Shown here: in pieces, positions 1-10,893 of the stretch
Numbering within the stretch: position 1 is the first letter of the stretch
How the letters are laid out: every line of letters begins with the position of its first letter
Source: Diploscapter coronatus
Lineage: Eukaryota > Nematoda > Chromadorea > Rhabditida > Rhabditidae
Length of the DNA: 64,000 nt
Assembly: GCA_964036155.1 (NCBI GenBank)
Contig: OZ038423.1
Span: 24,319,249-24,383,248 of the forward strand
Direction of reading: 5' to 3'
Position numbers and translations under genes: made by a program
The notes under the pieces: generated by a model
The model's database searches: none
What the model was told of the DNA's origin: nothing
The model's input: only the letters and a program-made list of their open reading frames with translations

Positions 1-1593
1 GTAAATTACAAAAAGGCGATTTTAAGTATTTTGAAATTTAGTTGATTGATGTCGATAATTATTGTCCATTTCAAGACGCGGTTTGGGACTTAGCGAAGAC
101 TACCCCTGAAGTCGCAGCCTATATTAATAGTGCGGATGTAAGGGTCTTGTATTTTAGAATTTAAAATAGAAGACTCCTAAATTATAAGGGCCTCATATGT
201 AGAAATTCATACGCTTATATATTTAAGCTTATTATATTTCCACCATTAAGAGCATCAAATTATTGCCACTCGACAAAAACTTATCAATTTTAATCACTTT
301 GATCATTTGAAGTCAAGGTATCATAAGAAGCTTAAATACAAGCTCTTCATGTCATGAAAAATTTCATGATTCATGAAAGGAAATTAAATTTAGGTACAAG
401 ACCTCCTGAAAAACCTAAGTGCGAATACGGGTGAGGAAATTACTGTCGATAATTTGTGGATTACCGTAACAGCGCTAAAAATCGAGGTGTCTAAACTTAT
501 GTATGCTAATTTTAGCGTTAATTTAGAAATCCTATTTCGAGGCGACTTTGCGAGAAAAGACTAAATGGTACTCGGATGAGCTTTATGAAAAAGCAGACAT
601 TATTAACGATCAAATACAATTGTACCAGAATGGAATATTTAGTGAGTTTAAATTATAATGTATTTATAAATTAAAAAGGCGTTATTTAGACAAAACCATC
701 AAAGACGGAATCGACGTTGGAAATACTTTGAAGAAAATTCGCGGTGGCTCTGTGATGAATGAAATCGACAATAGGATAAAGTTTAAATTGGACTGCATGA
801 ATCAAACCGACAAAGATTGCACGTAAGAATTATGACTTCTTTCAAATGGCGTCATGACGTCATAACTTATCTTCAACGCCATTTCTTATTTCAGATGGAT
901 CAATAATTTGAATTACTACGCTTATTCGGCTGTAAGATATAAAACTCTAAATATGGGGTTGAAATAAGTTGAGATTCAGCACGACACAGCTATATACGCA
1001 ATGTTTTCCTGTTTAGACGTCGAAGAGTTCGCAGTTCAGCCTAGGGGATATCCATTATATTCAGTATTTATCTTTTTTAAAATTTAATTTAAGTCATATT
1101 TTAGGCGGCAGCTTTCATAGAACTTTGGACGCAAAATAATGGTGGCGAGCCGCTATTTAGGGTAAGTTTCAGAGGTTAAATCAATTTTGAAGATTTACCT
1201 TGAAGTAAAGAGACTTTAATAGAGCTCTGAGGTTAAATAGTAACTTCCGAAGTTGAATTAAATTTCAATAAGGCTAAATATTTTAGCTGATGTATCACCG
1301 CAACGCGTCGGATGATTTTATCCCAGTGACTATGGGCATTCCGAAATGCAACAACTCCGAGTTCTGTCCTATTTCTGTTTGGCATGAATACGCCTCACAG
1401 GTCGTGCCGGATAAGCCGATGGTTGAAGTGAGTATGAAACCTTTTAGAGAGCGTATATTTTAAAGGGGTTTAATATTTGTTTAAAATGCGCCATAAATTT
1501 TAGTGGTGCAAGGAAACGACAGTCACCACCTCTACAAGCACAATACCATTCCTGACGACTTTCACGATTGGATTACTGTATCTCATATTCTAG
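1..1593 (+). CDS. Histidine acid phosphatase, C-terminal part (5' end outside window)
   Basis: Spliced exons read as the C-terminal two thirds of a histidine acid phosphatase, a secreted or membrane-attached phosphomonoesterase (the pho/acp family is expanded in nematodes). Visible landmarks: an IRGG(S)xMNEI segment near 745-775; the proton-donor motif YSAHDT, split by a short intron (YSA ends near 932, HDT begins at 978); then FSCLDV, an ELWTQNNGG segment, a Cys-rich LMYHRN...PKCNNSEFCPI region and a final ...VEWCKE. After a Thr/Ser-rich linker the protein ends in a hydrophobic stretch (FTIGLLYLIF), which could be a C-terminal membrane anchor. The stop is TAG at 1591-1593, followed by AATAAAAAATAAA-like polyadenylation sequence near 1611. 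The N-terminal RHG catalytic motif and the start lie upstream of the window. Introns are short with TTTCAG/TTTTAG acceptors. Family assignment is firm; the specific paralogue is not known. Confidence 0.85.
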
Positions 1594-1803
1594 CTTTTAG
1601 CTGATTAGACAAATAAAAAATAAAAAGATGACGAAATACTAGTGCCTTTTTTAAATTGCTTTATTCTGTACCGTCGAGATGATATTTAGCGCAATATTTC
1701 GGGTAATTCGCGAACACACGCAGATGGGTCTTCTATTGGGCGTCTGAGAATGGCGCCATAAAAATCTGATGACATTTTTATGACGCTTTTGATCGCTACT
1801 CAC

Positions 1804-2621
1804 TTAGAGAATGGTGCAGCAGCCAGAGGAGCCCTTCTTCTTCTTCTTGACGTTATTTTCGAAGGCTACGTTCTGTGATGACGCTTCAACGGCATACGCA
1901 GGCGTTGTAGTCGTAATTTCTGAAAAGCGCCATTGGAGTCAGGATTCCGAACCTTGATGTCATGATGCCAATGATGAGACCCCCTTACTTGGTCTCTCAT
2001 TCGGGCCGAGCGTGCCTTCGCTTCCCGTCGCCGTCGCTGGCTTCGTATTCGCCGACGCAGTACTACTGACTGAAATGGCAGCGTTACCATTTTTATTGCC
2101 ATTTTGTAAAGTTACCAAAATTGGTAACGTCTTACTTTCGGACTGGGCCTCGTTGCCTTGCTCATCATCGTTGGACACCGACGACTTGGTCTTGTCGCTC
2201 ATCTTGGGTTGAGCGTTCTTCTGAAAAGGCATAACTTTTACGATGATATTATTTTTCAGATGACGTCACCCACCTTGTCTTCCGCTTTGGCGGTTTTCTC
2301 AGTCGAACGCGTCTTCTCCTTGCTGTTCCTCTCCTTCGACACCTTGGTGTCCTTGATGTCGTCTTTTTTCGTGGCCGTCTTGTTGCTCGAGCTCACCGCG
2401 TCGCTATCGGAGATCTGAAAGAAGGGATATATAAAATCTGGATATTTGTAATCCTTTGTTAAGAAAAGATATATGAGCAATCCTCTTCATGAAATGAGAT
2501 ATATCAAATCTCCCGGATATATTAAATTCCCTACTTGCAAATCGTCGTAACCCTTTTTGGGCTTCTTGTTTTGACCGCCCTGCGCGCCGGACGCCTTCGC
2601 CAGCTCCTCGATGTTCGTCAT
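1804..2621 (-). CDS. Small charged protein with C-terminal CaaX prenylation motif
   Basis: Four exons join in phase (2621-2535, 2414-2274, 2220-1989, 1919-1804) to a protein of about 191 residues. It begins MTNIEELAKASGAQ, is rich in Lys, Ser, Thr and Asp, looks disordered throughout, and ends with a run of five lysines followed by GSSGCCTIL and the stop. The last four residues, CTIL, fit a CaaX box with Leu at the end, which in known proteins favours geranylgeranylation; a second Cys next to it and the polybasic stretch match the usual membrane-targeting layout of small GTPases and other prenylated proteins. No GTPase domain precedes it. The exon 3 to 4 junction restores a Lys codon, supporting the model. 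Divergent from mrps-28, with a shared 587 bp upstream region. I do not recognise an orthologue; membrane association is inferred from the motif only. Confidence 0.7.
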
Positions 2622-3208
2622 TTCGATGTGGCGGGTCTTTGGAAAATGAGCATTTTTGAAAAAAAGGAAAAATGCCAGTCTTCATTCGAATTTTGAACTG
2701 AAAACCGCTGATTTCGAATTAGCAAAACCAGGCATAAGATATTCGATGAAATCATCTGAACCCTTAGCGATCATGATAAAGGTAACTTTTCCTGATAAAT
2801 TTTTCGAGTCGAATCTGGGATGTTGGATTTGAAAATTTTTATCTTCCACTCAAAAAGTCAGACCTATGTCTCTATTCGAGTGAATTTTCGCCCGATACAG
2901 AACACGCTCACATAATCTGATTTGACACATAATAAATGGTACGGTAACAATTTTTCTTAAATTATTTTTAAAGTGTCATTTTCTTGAGAAAATACTCAAA
3001 ATTTGAAGAAAATAATATTTGAAGATGCTGTACCGAGATTTTCTTCGTGAAAACTTGGTGAAAATAAAAAAATAATTGAATCATAGTAAAATGGATGTCT
3101 TTGTCAGCGGGGCGCACTTGCAGTATTTCTTCGAGTCGCACCCATTTTCTTGTCGCTTTCCCTTTTTTCTTATTTTTTTTTGTGATTTTACATTTTTACG
3201 TTTTCAGG
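2622..3208. other. Intergenic region between CaaX gene and mrps-28
   Basis: AT-rich sequence between two divergent genes; it must hold both promoters. No coding exon recognised. The mrps-28 start is preceded by TTTTCAG one base before the ATG, a likely trans-splice acceptor. Confidence 0.5.
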
Positions 3209-4342
3209 ATGATTTCGCATCGACTGATTCGGAATTTGCCACGGATTTCCGCAATTCGAACTTTTTCGCGGACCGCCCAAAGGCTCGAGGAAAAACAGAC
3301 CGGGAAATCAGGTTTATTTTTTGATTTTTTTCTTGAAAATTTAGAAAAATCACTTTTCAGAAGACCCCGACGATTTCGGCCAGATTTTCGACACCATTTC
3401 TACGACGACGAAGAAGGATGTGCAGGTTATAAATCGAAATTCCGTTTTTTCCTAAATTTTCGTTCTTTAATTTAATTTTTCAAATTTTCTTTTGACTTTT
3501 ATGAAAGATTCATACATTCTGAACATGCAAAATAGTCACGAAAAACAAGAAAAATATGAAACTTCAAAAAGCATCCTGTTTTTTGTTAGTTTTCCGATTT
3601 TGCAGGACATGCCATTCGCGAAGATGCTACGGAATTCAAAATTAATGCAGCTGGGCGGCATCGAGGGTCGATTAGTCGTCGGCAGAATTGTGGATGTGAG
3701 AAATTAACATTTTTGCTATTTTTAAAATAGAAAATTAACTTTATTTCTTTTGCAGCGAGTGGTTGATGATTTATACATTGACTTTGGGTTCAAGTTCAAC
3801 GCCGTCTGCAAGGCTCCTGCTGTTAATGGAGAGTGAGTATTTTGAATTTCTTACCTTTCAAAATTTAATATTTTCTTTCCAAAAGATTATTTTCATTTTC
3901 TAGATACAAAACTTGGCTATTTTTTTAGTTTCTAGTATTTTCAGAGGCTCCTGGAAAAAGACACCGGTTTTTCTAATAGTATGAGGAGGCAAGAGAAGAA
4001 ACCGGTGTCTTTTTCTATGAGCCTTTTCAGAAAATATTCATATTTTTCCATTATATTTAGAACCCTAATATTTGTTTGCTATTTTTCGTTTCCAGAGCCT
4101 ACTGTATCGGTTCGCACGTGCTGCTCCGTCTTCATGATTTGGAACTATCTGAACGCTTCCTCGGCTCAAAGTCTGACTTGACGCTGCTCGAGGCCGATGC
4201 CACACTCGTTCGACTCCTACAGAGAAGAAACAAGGAAGGAACTACCGGAAGAGAACAAGCACAAGCTACGGAACACACCGGAACTGAGAAAGCAGGAAAG
4301 GAGCAAGAACAGGTAGTCCAGGGAGCGAAAGTTTCAAGTTGA
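3209..4342 (+). CDS. mrps-28: Mitochondrial small-subunit ribosomal protein bS1m/MRPS28
   Basis: Five exons (3209-3311, 3361-3425, 3606-3695, 3756-3832, 4096-4342) join without frame loss to 193 residues. The N-terminus is Arg-rich, suiting a mitochondrial presequence. The core matches animal MRPS28 closely: [15 protein letters not shown], then [22 protein letters not shown], and [11 protein letters not shown] with an L(T)LLEADA segment. The tail is Lys/Glu/Gln-rich, as in other MRPS28 proteins. The product belongs to the mitochondrial 28S ribosomal subunit and is needed for organelle translation. ATG 3209 directly follows a TTTTCAG acceptor, so the mRNA is probably trans-spliced. The fourth intron (3833-4095) carries a long inverted repeat, listed separately. 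Confidence 0.93.
3936..4036. repeat. Long imperfect hairpin inside mrps-28 intron 4
   Basis: The arms 3936-3970 and 3999-4036 are reverse complements. A perfect core of about 16 bp (AAAAAGACACCGGTTT) sits next to a 28 nt loop, and pairing continues with few mismatches for about 35 bp in total. The whole structure lies in the 263 nt intron. Size and loop suit a microRNA precursor or a small MITE-like element; the sequence alone cannot decide. Confidence 0.75.
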
Positions 4343-4815
4343 AAATTTAACTTGATATTTCATGAATTACTGAAATATTTTGTTATCATTCTCTTGTTCA
4401 ATTTTTTTTGCTTTTATTTTCGAAGATTTCAAAGCGGTGAAACTGTATAGTGTACTTTTTATTCAATCTGAAATGTAATGTGAGATGGTTCGAAATTTTC
4501 ATTTGCTAAAGCTTGTACCGCTCATGATTTTGATAACAAGGCATTTGCAGTTTTTCATGAATTGCATCGTTATCTGATCTCAACATATCAGATTTTCGTA
4601 GATTTAGAAAGTTTAGTTTTTAGAAGATTGTTGATTTTTAAACAAGAATAAATAAATTTATTTTAAAAATCTAACTTTTTTCCTACTAATCATAAAAATC
4701 TTTAGAAAAACTTTAATTGATTTTATCAATCTTTTTTGCAACATTTCTACAGAAACATCAAAACTATTTGTTTCTGTGTTGAAACATAGGAATTGTTTTC
4801 CGGTTGAGAGATATC
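4343..4815. other. Intergenic, no gene seen
   Basis: AT-rich sequence after the mrps-28 stop. It contains a weak 9 bp inverted repeat around 4749-4777 (ACAGAAACA/TGTTTCTGT), overlapping an AAACATAGGA motif that recurs in the tandem duplication at 5366-5549. Confidence 0.4.
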
Positions 4816-5205
4816 ATGAAAGCATATCCGGTGATCGCTTCAGCTGCTGTCAATTATCCACAGGATTACACCCCTCGCCAGCTGTTGTTTTATGTCCCTC
4901 GGGGCGTTTTATCTATTCTTGCTCACTGCCTCTCTTCAGGCCGCTTTTCATTTTCACCCCAAGGCTTCCCCGTACCGATATTCATTTTCAACCCCCTGCC
5001 ATTCGCCGTGGTGATCGAATTTTCACACTCGGGAAGTTTCAACGTGATAAAATATGGAAACGCTAGATCGACCCACCAGGATAACTTGGAAAGACCAGCT
5101 TTCAATTCTGGAAAGATTGAACCTACAAGACAGGGGACGGTTAGTTTCCTTTATTTGAATTTTAAGGGATGCTGTAATAACTCAATTGTTAATTTGACGT
5201 ATTAA
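4816..5205 (+). CDS. Unassigned 130-residue ORF in a GC-richer block
   Basis: An uninterrupted frame starts at ATG 4816 (MKAYPVIASAAVNYPQD) and runs to 5205. The block 4800-5140 is clearly less AT-rich than its surroundings, which favours function, but there is no recognisable domain and a competing frame is also open over much of it. A GTTAGT at about 5140 could act as a splice donor, in which case the end is wrong. It could equally be a non-coding RNA or a conserved regulatory block. Low confidence as protein. Confidence 0.22.
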   Translation: MKAYPVIASAAVNYPQDYTPRQLLFYVPRGVLSILAHCLSSGRFSFSPQGFPVPIFIFNPLPFAVVIEFSHSGSFNVIKYGNARSTHQDNLERPAFNSGKIEPTRQGTVSFLYLNFKGCCNNSIVNLTY

Positions 5206-5365
5206 ATTTTGATATCATGTCTGAGAATTTGAATCTATTTACCTAAACCCAAATTGCTATCGAACTAAGTATTACATGCTTCCTTGCAAATCTTCGTTCT
5301 TTCTCTCTCCCGCTCACGCACAACTTTTCTATTTACTTGTCCAAATCTTTGGACCTACAGACAAT

Positions 5366-5549
5366 ATCTAAGTCAATGCTAAAACATAGGACCTGAAGAA
5401 GGGTTGGGATATTTTAAGAAGTTTTGAGAGTAACAGAATATTGACTATCCTCTAAAACTATCAAACGCTATCTAAGACAATGTTAAAACATAGGACCTAC
5501 AAAGTAGCTGGGTTATTTTGAGAATCTTTGAGAGTAACGAAATATCGAC
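5366..5549. repeat. Tandem duplication of an 80 bp unit
   Basis: Units 5366-5445 and 5470-5549 (period 104 bp) align along their length; both share ATCTAAG, AAAACATAGGACCT and TTTGAGAGTAAC blocks with scattered substitutions. The second copy ends 22 bp before the ATG of the BTB gene, so it lies in its promoter or 5' leader. Confidence 0.8.
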
Positions 5550-5571
5550 CGCGTTTCATTCAGCGCTAGCG

Positions 5572-8500
5572 ATGGAGATATCGCTAGTTTTTTTAATCGT
5601 ATCCCTGATCGCGATATCAATCATGTTTTTGTACTGTTTATGCGAGAAGTGGAGGCAGAGACGCAGAGGATCAAATAACGATAGGGAAAATCAGGTAAAT
5701 TGATCTCTTTTCAGAAATTTTTGATCTTTTTTTGAAACTTGTCTAATTTTTCAGGAAAAAAACTTGATACTCATTGAAGAAAGGCTGATCTTCATAAAGA
5801 GATCAAAAATGCTTTGTTCTTTTCAGAATGATCCAAATTCCTTACCCCTGGTCAATATAAAAATCACCGTCGAGGACGATGCGGGGAATCAGAAGACGGT
5901 GACGTCGATTTCCGACATGCTCGGGACTAAGAAGGATCGCACGACGACGATCAAAGAATCCGACTTTGCCTTTAAAAATCTAAAGGATCAAGCGAACTAT
6001 ATGATAGATGAAAATGAGGGAATAAAGTTGACGTCTGAAAATTTTGGAGACTTTGACGTCGACGTCAAATTCAAAGAGGATTACGGTATGAAAACGCTCG
6101 CCATCGACATGGAAAACAACTGTGTAGTTTCGGAGGAAGAAGGAATATCTAGGTAATTTTAGATTTTAGGTTTTCAGTGGCAGGTTTTTAGATACATGTC
6201 AATCATTTTGAACCTCGAAATTTGTAGGTTTGACAAATTTTGCTAGAATCTCGAATTTTTTTATTTCCAAGTAAAATTTGCTCATTTCTAAAATTTTCAG
6301 TTTATGAAAAGTCCACTTTTATTTTCCAGGAATAAATGTGGCTTTTAAAAACACTCATCTAAAAAAATCTTCTTTTCCAAAGATTTTCGTGGAACCTCAA
6401 AGTCTGAAAAGTTACCATCGAAGAGCTTTGACGCAAATTATTTGCCTAAAATTAGATAATATCGAAAACTGAGAGAGAAAAAGACGTAGATTACAAGAAT
6501 TCTCACCTTATCATTGACAGTTCTTTGAAGTTGACCGACTTTTCATCACTTTTATTCGCAAAACTTTGAGTGGTACACTTCGGGGCTAATTGTTGAGAAA
6601 AAAAAACTAGAAAAGGAAAACTTGTGACTTCATAAAATATCGATATTTCGATTATTTAGTGCCGTATTCAAACGGCTTTCCAAAACTTTTGACATCATAT
6701 CAAATTCCAAGAATTCCCCCATTCATTGTGCCTTTTGCAAAATCCCCTATCTTTCTTTTCCCCTCTAAAATCAGACTATTTCACTGTTTGCTCAAACAAT
6801 GACTTAGAGAAGCGCGTTGGTGTTGAAGAGTAAATCTTTGTCTTTCTTTCTTTCGACTCTCTTGGACTTCCTTTATCTCTGATTTATCCCCTTTAGCTGA
6901 GAAATTTTCACAGAGTCTAGAATTATTGAGTCGAGTTCGGCCATACTCTGAAAATCTTTCTTCATTCATTCCTGATTTTTAGTCTCTATTCTAATTCTCC
7001 TAAAATTATGACTTCTATTTTGTCTAGCATTGATAATTACTCCATACCCATTTTCACCGCCGTTTATTACCCGTTTAGGTAATTTTTAAAAATCATTTCA
7101 AACCCCTGCATGGTTAATAGACATGGAAAACAAAAAGATATAAATTTGTTTGCTAAGTTTAAAAATTAGGTTATTACAGTATCCCCTAGACTGTATTTTC
7201 GACAAAAATATCTGTACAACTCGTGAAAAATGTAAACATTCAACCGATTCGACCACTTGAAAAACGAATACTTATCACTAAAACTATACTATTATTTTGG
7301 CTGTTTTAGAACGCTACAGTAATTTATCGTTGAATTTGAAAATTTACAGTAATACTCCTTCGAGAGCCACGTCTGGGGACGTCGGGACTTCTGAAGGAAC
7401 TTTGATCGTCTGTGACATCGTGGTTGACGAACATGCAAATGATAGTACGTCTTCTAAGGTAAATTTGAAATTTGTACGGTGAAGATCAGCTCTTTCTTGT
7501 TCAGAACGACTTGATCTCAGTACCGATTGAAAATGGTGTCATTTCGTCGAAGGAAGATTCGGATTCCGGCATAGATGGTTCGATTTCAGATTTCGAAAAG
7601 AAAGATAAAAATGAGGAGAAAGAAAATCTGGAATCAAATGAAGGTGTGCAATTACTTTTCGAAAAAATCCGAAAAAAGATATTTCAGGTCCAATAGATGA
7701 AAAGAAGAACCTGAAATTGGACCGACCGGATAGGCCTAAGAAAAAGCTGACTATGCCGAAAAGAAAGAAAACGACGTCGAAGGACTCTGAATCCGACGCC
7801 ACCACGTCACAGCGCTCAGAAGGCCTGCACGTCGACACGACGGCTGCCGCGCTGACGAAGGATTTACACAGTCCTACTTCACCTCAGCCGAGGTTGTTCC
7901 GAATTCAAGTTAAGGACCAGATCTTCACTGTGGATTCAGAGTATATGAAGGAACTTTCGCCGGTAAGAATATTTTCGTTTTTAGGGTTACTTGTTTTTAA
8001 TCAAAATTGATGCTAATTTTTGTATCATAGTTGTGATCTTTAAAGGATGATAAAATTAGATATCTTATTGGCTTTTTAGGTAAATTTTTAAAAGGAATTT
8101 TGTTAGACTCAAAAATTCAGATTTTCTTGACTATGTTTTATGGCAAGGACTTTGAAAAGAACCGGGAATTAATGAGAGTTATCGTTGATGAAACTCCAGA
8201 TGACATTAGAATGATGTTAGATATTATCAAAGGATCTAGGCAAATTGGGGGTAAGCTTATCTTTATATATATATTTTTTTTTTAATTTTACTTATTACTT
8301 ACTTTTATTTATTTATTTTATTCTTAGGAATGATTTGAATTTTTTGATAGTTCGAATTTTGTTTTGAAAGATTTTCTGAATTTTTACCCGAGCCTCAAAC
8401 TTTTTCTTCCAGTGAAAAATTTCGCCCTATTATTGCGTTTGGCACGGAAATATCAGATTACTTCGCTACTTGAAGATTGCGAGAACTACGTCAGAGATTT

Positions 8501-9330
8501 GGAATTGGAGAAAATGATAGGTAATTAGCTGAATTAATTAACTAATTATAAAATAATTACTCCAATTAAGTCTAATTAGTAGAGACAATTATCAAAATTG
8601 TCCAATTTTAAGAGATGGATTTTCCTTTTCTGAACACTTGAATATACTTGGATTTGAGACAAATATTCATTGAGATGACTACCCTAATTGCCCAGTTTTA
8701 GGAGACGATATTCTGACTCTCTTGGTTGATTCGTACGAATATCAGTGTTCAAGAGACGTGGTTTCACAACTAATTGTGAGACTGGCGAAAGAAGGAAATA
8801 CGCAGTTTGCGCGTCTCAAAATTAGCAGATATTTGAATGCTCAGGTAAAAATTGGATTAGTAAGATAATATTTCTTGCAATAACATAGTTTAAAATACGC
8901 TCATTTTTGAGATTATTGATTTATTTTTAATTTCTAGATTTACGGGTCAGTGATTTCAACGTCGATGAATTTTTCTGCGATCAAGGAAATGGAAACCATG
9001 AACGGTCACCAATTAACCATGGCCGGAAGTCATACCAAATGGGAGTTTGGGTATTGCTCGGTAAGTTACAATACCTTCCTTCATAATAAAAGCTGATCTC
9101 CATCGAGAAATCCATAAAATTTGGTGAAAAATCTTAAGTTTCACCTATTTAAAATATAAATTTTATTCTAGAAATGCACCACGATGAAGAGTGAATCGTG
9201 TATGTGCATGGGATGCCATACGTCTTTATGCAGATCTCACGTACAAATGAACTCCTGCGAAAAAGAGTACGGTATAAAGCGAATCGAACAGCTCAAAGAA
9301 GAAATCGCCAATCCGACTTGGACTTATTAA
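5572..9330 (+). CDS. BTB/BACK-type protein with N-terminal membrane segment and C-terminal Cys/His cluster
   Basis: Ten exons join in phase (5572-5694, 5827-6152, 7350-7458, 7505-7643, 7688-7962, 8121-8250, 8413-8520, 8702-8844, 8938-9060, 9172-9330) to about 544 residues. Residues 1-25 form a hydrophobic segment followed by a basic CEKWRQRRRG, so an N-out single-pass anchor is likely. Then come about 290 acidic and basic low-complexity residues (KKKLTMPKRKKTT near the end), a BTB domain (FTVDSEYMKELSP, then FYGKDFEKNRELMRVIVDE), a BACK-like helical region (LLLRLARKYQITSLLEDCE) and a C-terminal cluster KCTTMKSESCMCMGCHTSLC...H...C that could bind zinc. BTB proteins often act as Cullin-3 substrate adaptors; the membrane segment would be unusual. 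The exon 2 start could also be 5755, adding 24 in-frame residues. The long intron 6153-7349 is the weakest junction, though its phase fits. Confidence 0.72.
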
Positions 9331-10022
9331 GAGGATTATTTTTGAATAATAACACCACTTTTAAATAAGACACCATCAATTTAATTATAGCGCCATTCGT
9401 AATTTGATGAGGCGCTACTTTTCACTTTATACGCCATTTTTAGCTATGATTTAATTTCTAAAACTGATATGACGTCATATAAGATTCTCCAAGCTTTACT
9501 TGTCTATAGATACTTGAATTTTGGCTTTTTGTGATATTTTGAGTTTATTTTTTCTAGTCTTCTTTTTAATTTTAATACGGATAATTTTCATCTTGGCATT
9601 TTAAGATTGCCTTTCATGAATCTAAGTTTTGAAGATTAAGATCAAGCTCTTCACTTAAGTCTTCAAACCTATGAAAATCTCAGTTATAGTATAACTCAAA
9701 GTGGATATTGAATACGGTTAGAAATTATACGCTACTCTTGGGTACATGTTGAACCAACTTCACATATATTTGGCTGGAAGTAATAAAGTGTGTTGTAAAG
9801 TATTTTATTGAGATCTAATAAACTATACAAATAATCAGAGAGATAGTTACTCTTTTCAAATGTTATTGTCCGAAGTCGCCTTTCTTATGGGACACACCCA
9901 TAATTTTAGCTCGTTTTCTATGGACGACGAACTAAAAATGATAAAAATCATCTCACTTCAGTGTAATGGTAAAAGTTTAGATCGGAACTCTTGCAAAAAA
10001 ATCACAATTGAAATTTAAAAAA
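9331..10022. other. Intergenic, no gene seen
   Basis: AT-rich spacer between the BTB gene and the convergent small secreted-protein genes; it contains polyadenylation-like AATAAA stretches (near 9783 and 9817) and no supported exon. Confidence 0.4.
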
Positions 10023-10347
10023 TTATTTCCACTGAAATTTTTGAAAAATTACCCCAACTTGATCGATATCAGGCTCCTGAACGAAATCAAAACCGCCCTT
10101 TGGTGGCGAAAAACCCGGTGGACTAGCGCCAAATCCTGGCGGTGCTAAATTTGGATTTCACTTGTCCCCCTTTTAAAACAGGGATTTCGTAAATCCAATT
10201 TATAACTTACAGGGTGTAGGTCTATTGTTGAAATCCTAAATTTAGAAGGAAAATACCATGAAATAAAGTTTAGCTTGCCTGATCAGAAAACTGCCCGGAA
10301 GTCGTAGTAAAAAGAAAAAATATGAAAACTAGAAATTTAGCAATCAT
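10023..10347 (-). CDS. Short secreted Pro/Gly-rich peptide
   Basis: Three exons assemble to about 70 residues. Exon 1 (10347-10279) encodes MIAKFLVFIFFLFTTTSG, a clear signal peptide, then QFSDQ. Exon 2 is 10235-10211 and exon 3 begins at 10144; together they give NNRPTPSPPGFGASPPGF followed by SPPKGGFDFVQEPDIDQVG. The first intron must use a GC donor (CAG/GCAAGC). After exon 3 the frame either reads on to a TAA at 10025-10023 or splices from 10053 to a short exon ending near 9947, so the C-terminus is unsettled. The start follows an ATTCAG acceptor. Proline/glycine repeats suggest an extracellular or cuticle-associated peptide or a peptide precursor; function unknown. It sits next to another small secreted gene on the same strand. 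Confidence 0.55.
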
Positions 10348-10893
10348 CCTGAATTTTTGGTAGGAATTTTGAATGGACTAGGAAATAAATTGATTTCTGG
10401 AGAAGAATGGCGAAAATTGATGGAAACTGATTTTCCATAATTTGGAAAACTGATGAAAAAAGCCACGATAATAGGTAAGCAGAACTGGTTAAAAAGTCGC
10501 GCCAAAATTGTCCTCTGAGAAAAACTAGCAGACGATTTTTTCTCTTAGACGAAAAATAAACAAATTAAGGAATGAACTATACTGTGACCTAATAGCATAA
10601 TCTAGTACTCATTCAGAGAATTGATAAACTATCACGTGCTAAAAATACCGTTCTTGGTCTTTTAAAGAGTGAAAATTAAAGAAGAATGCTATGATTGCAC
10701 TTTATTTTCATCGTCTAAACTTTACCTACAATTTAATGCATTAAGATCAGGCTAAAAATGAAAGACTCGAAATAATTATCAAACCAAAAATGTACAGAAA
10801 ATAGTGAAATTGACATGAAAATTGTCAAATTAAACAAAAATATGATAAAAATCAAGGGTTTGATCGATAAAACTTACGAATTTTGATAAAACA
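10348..10893. other. Spacer between two small secreted genes
   Basis: AT-rich, no exon recognised. It should contain the promoter of the Pro/Gly-rich peptide gene, or an intercistronic region if both are co-transcribed. Confidence 0.4.
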
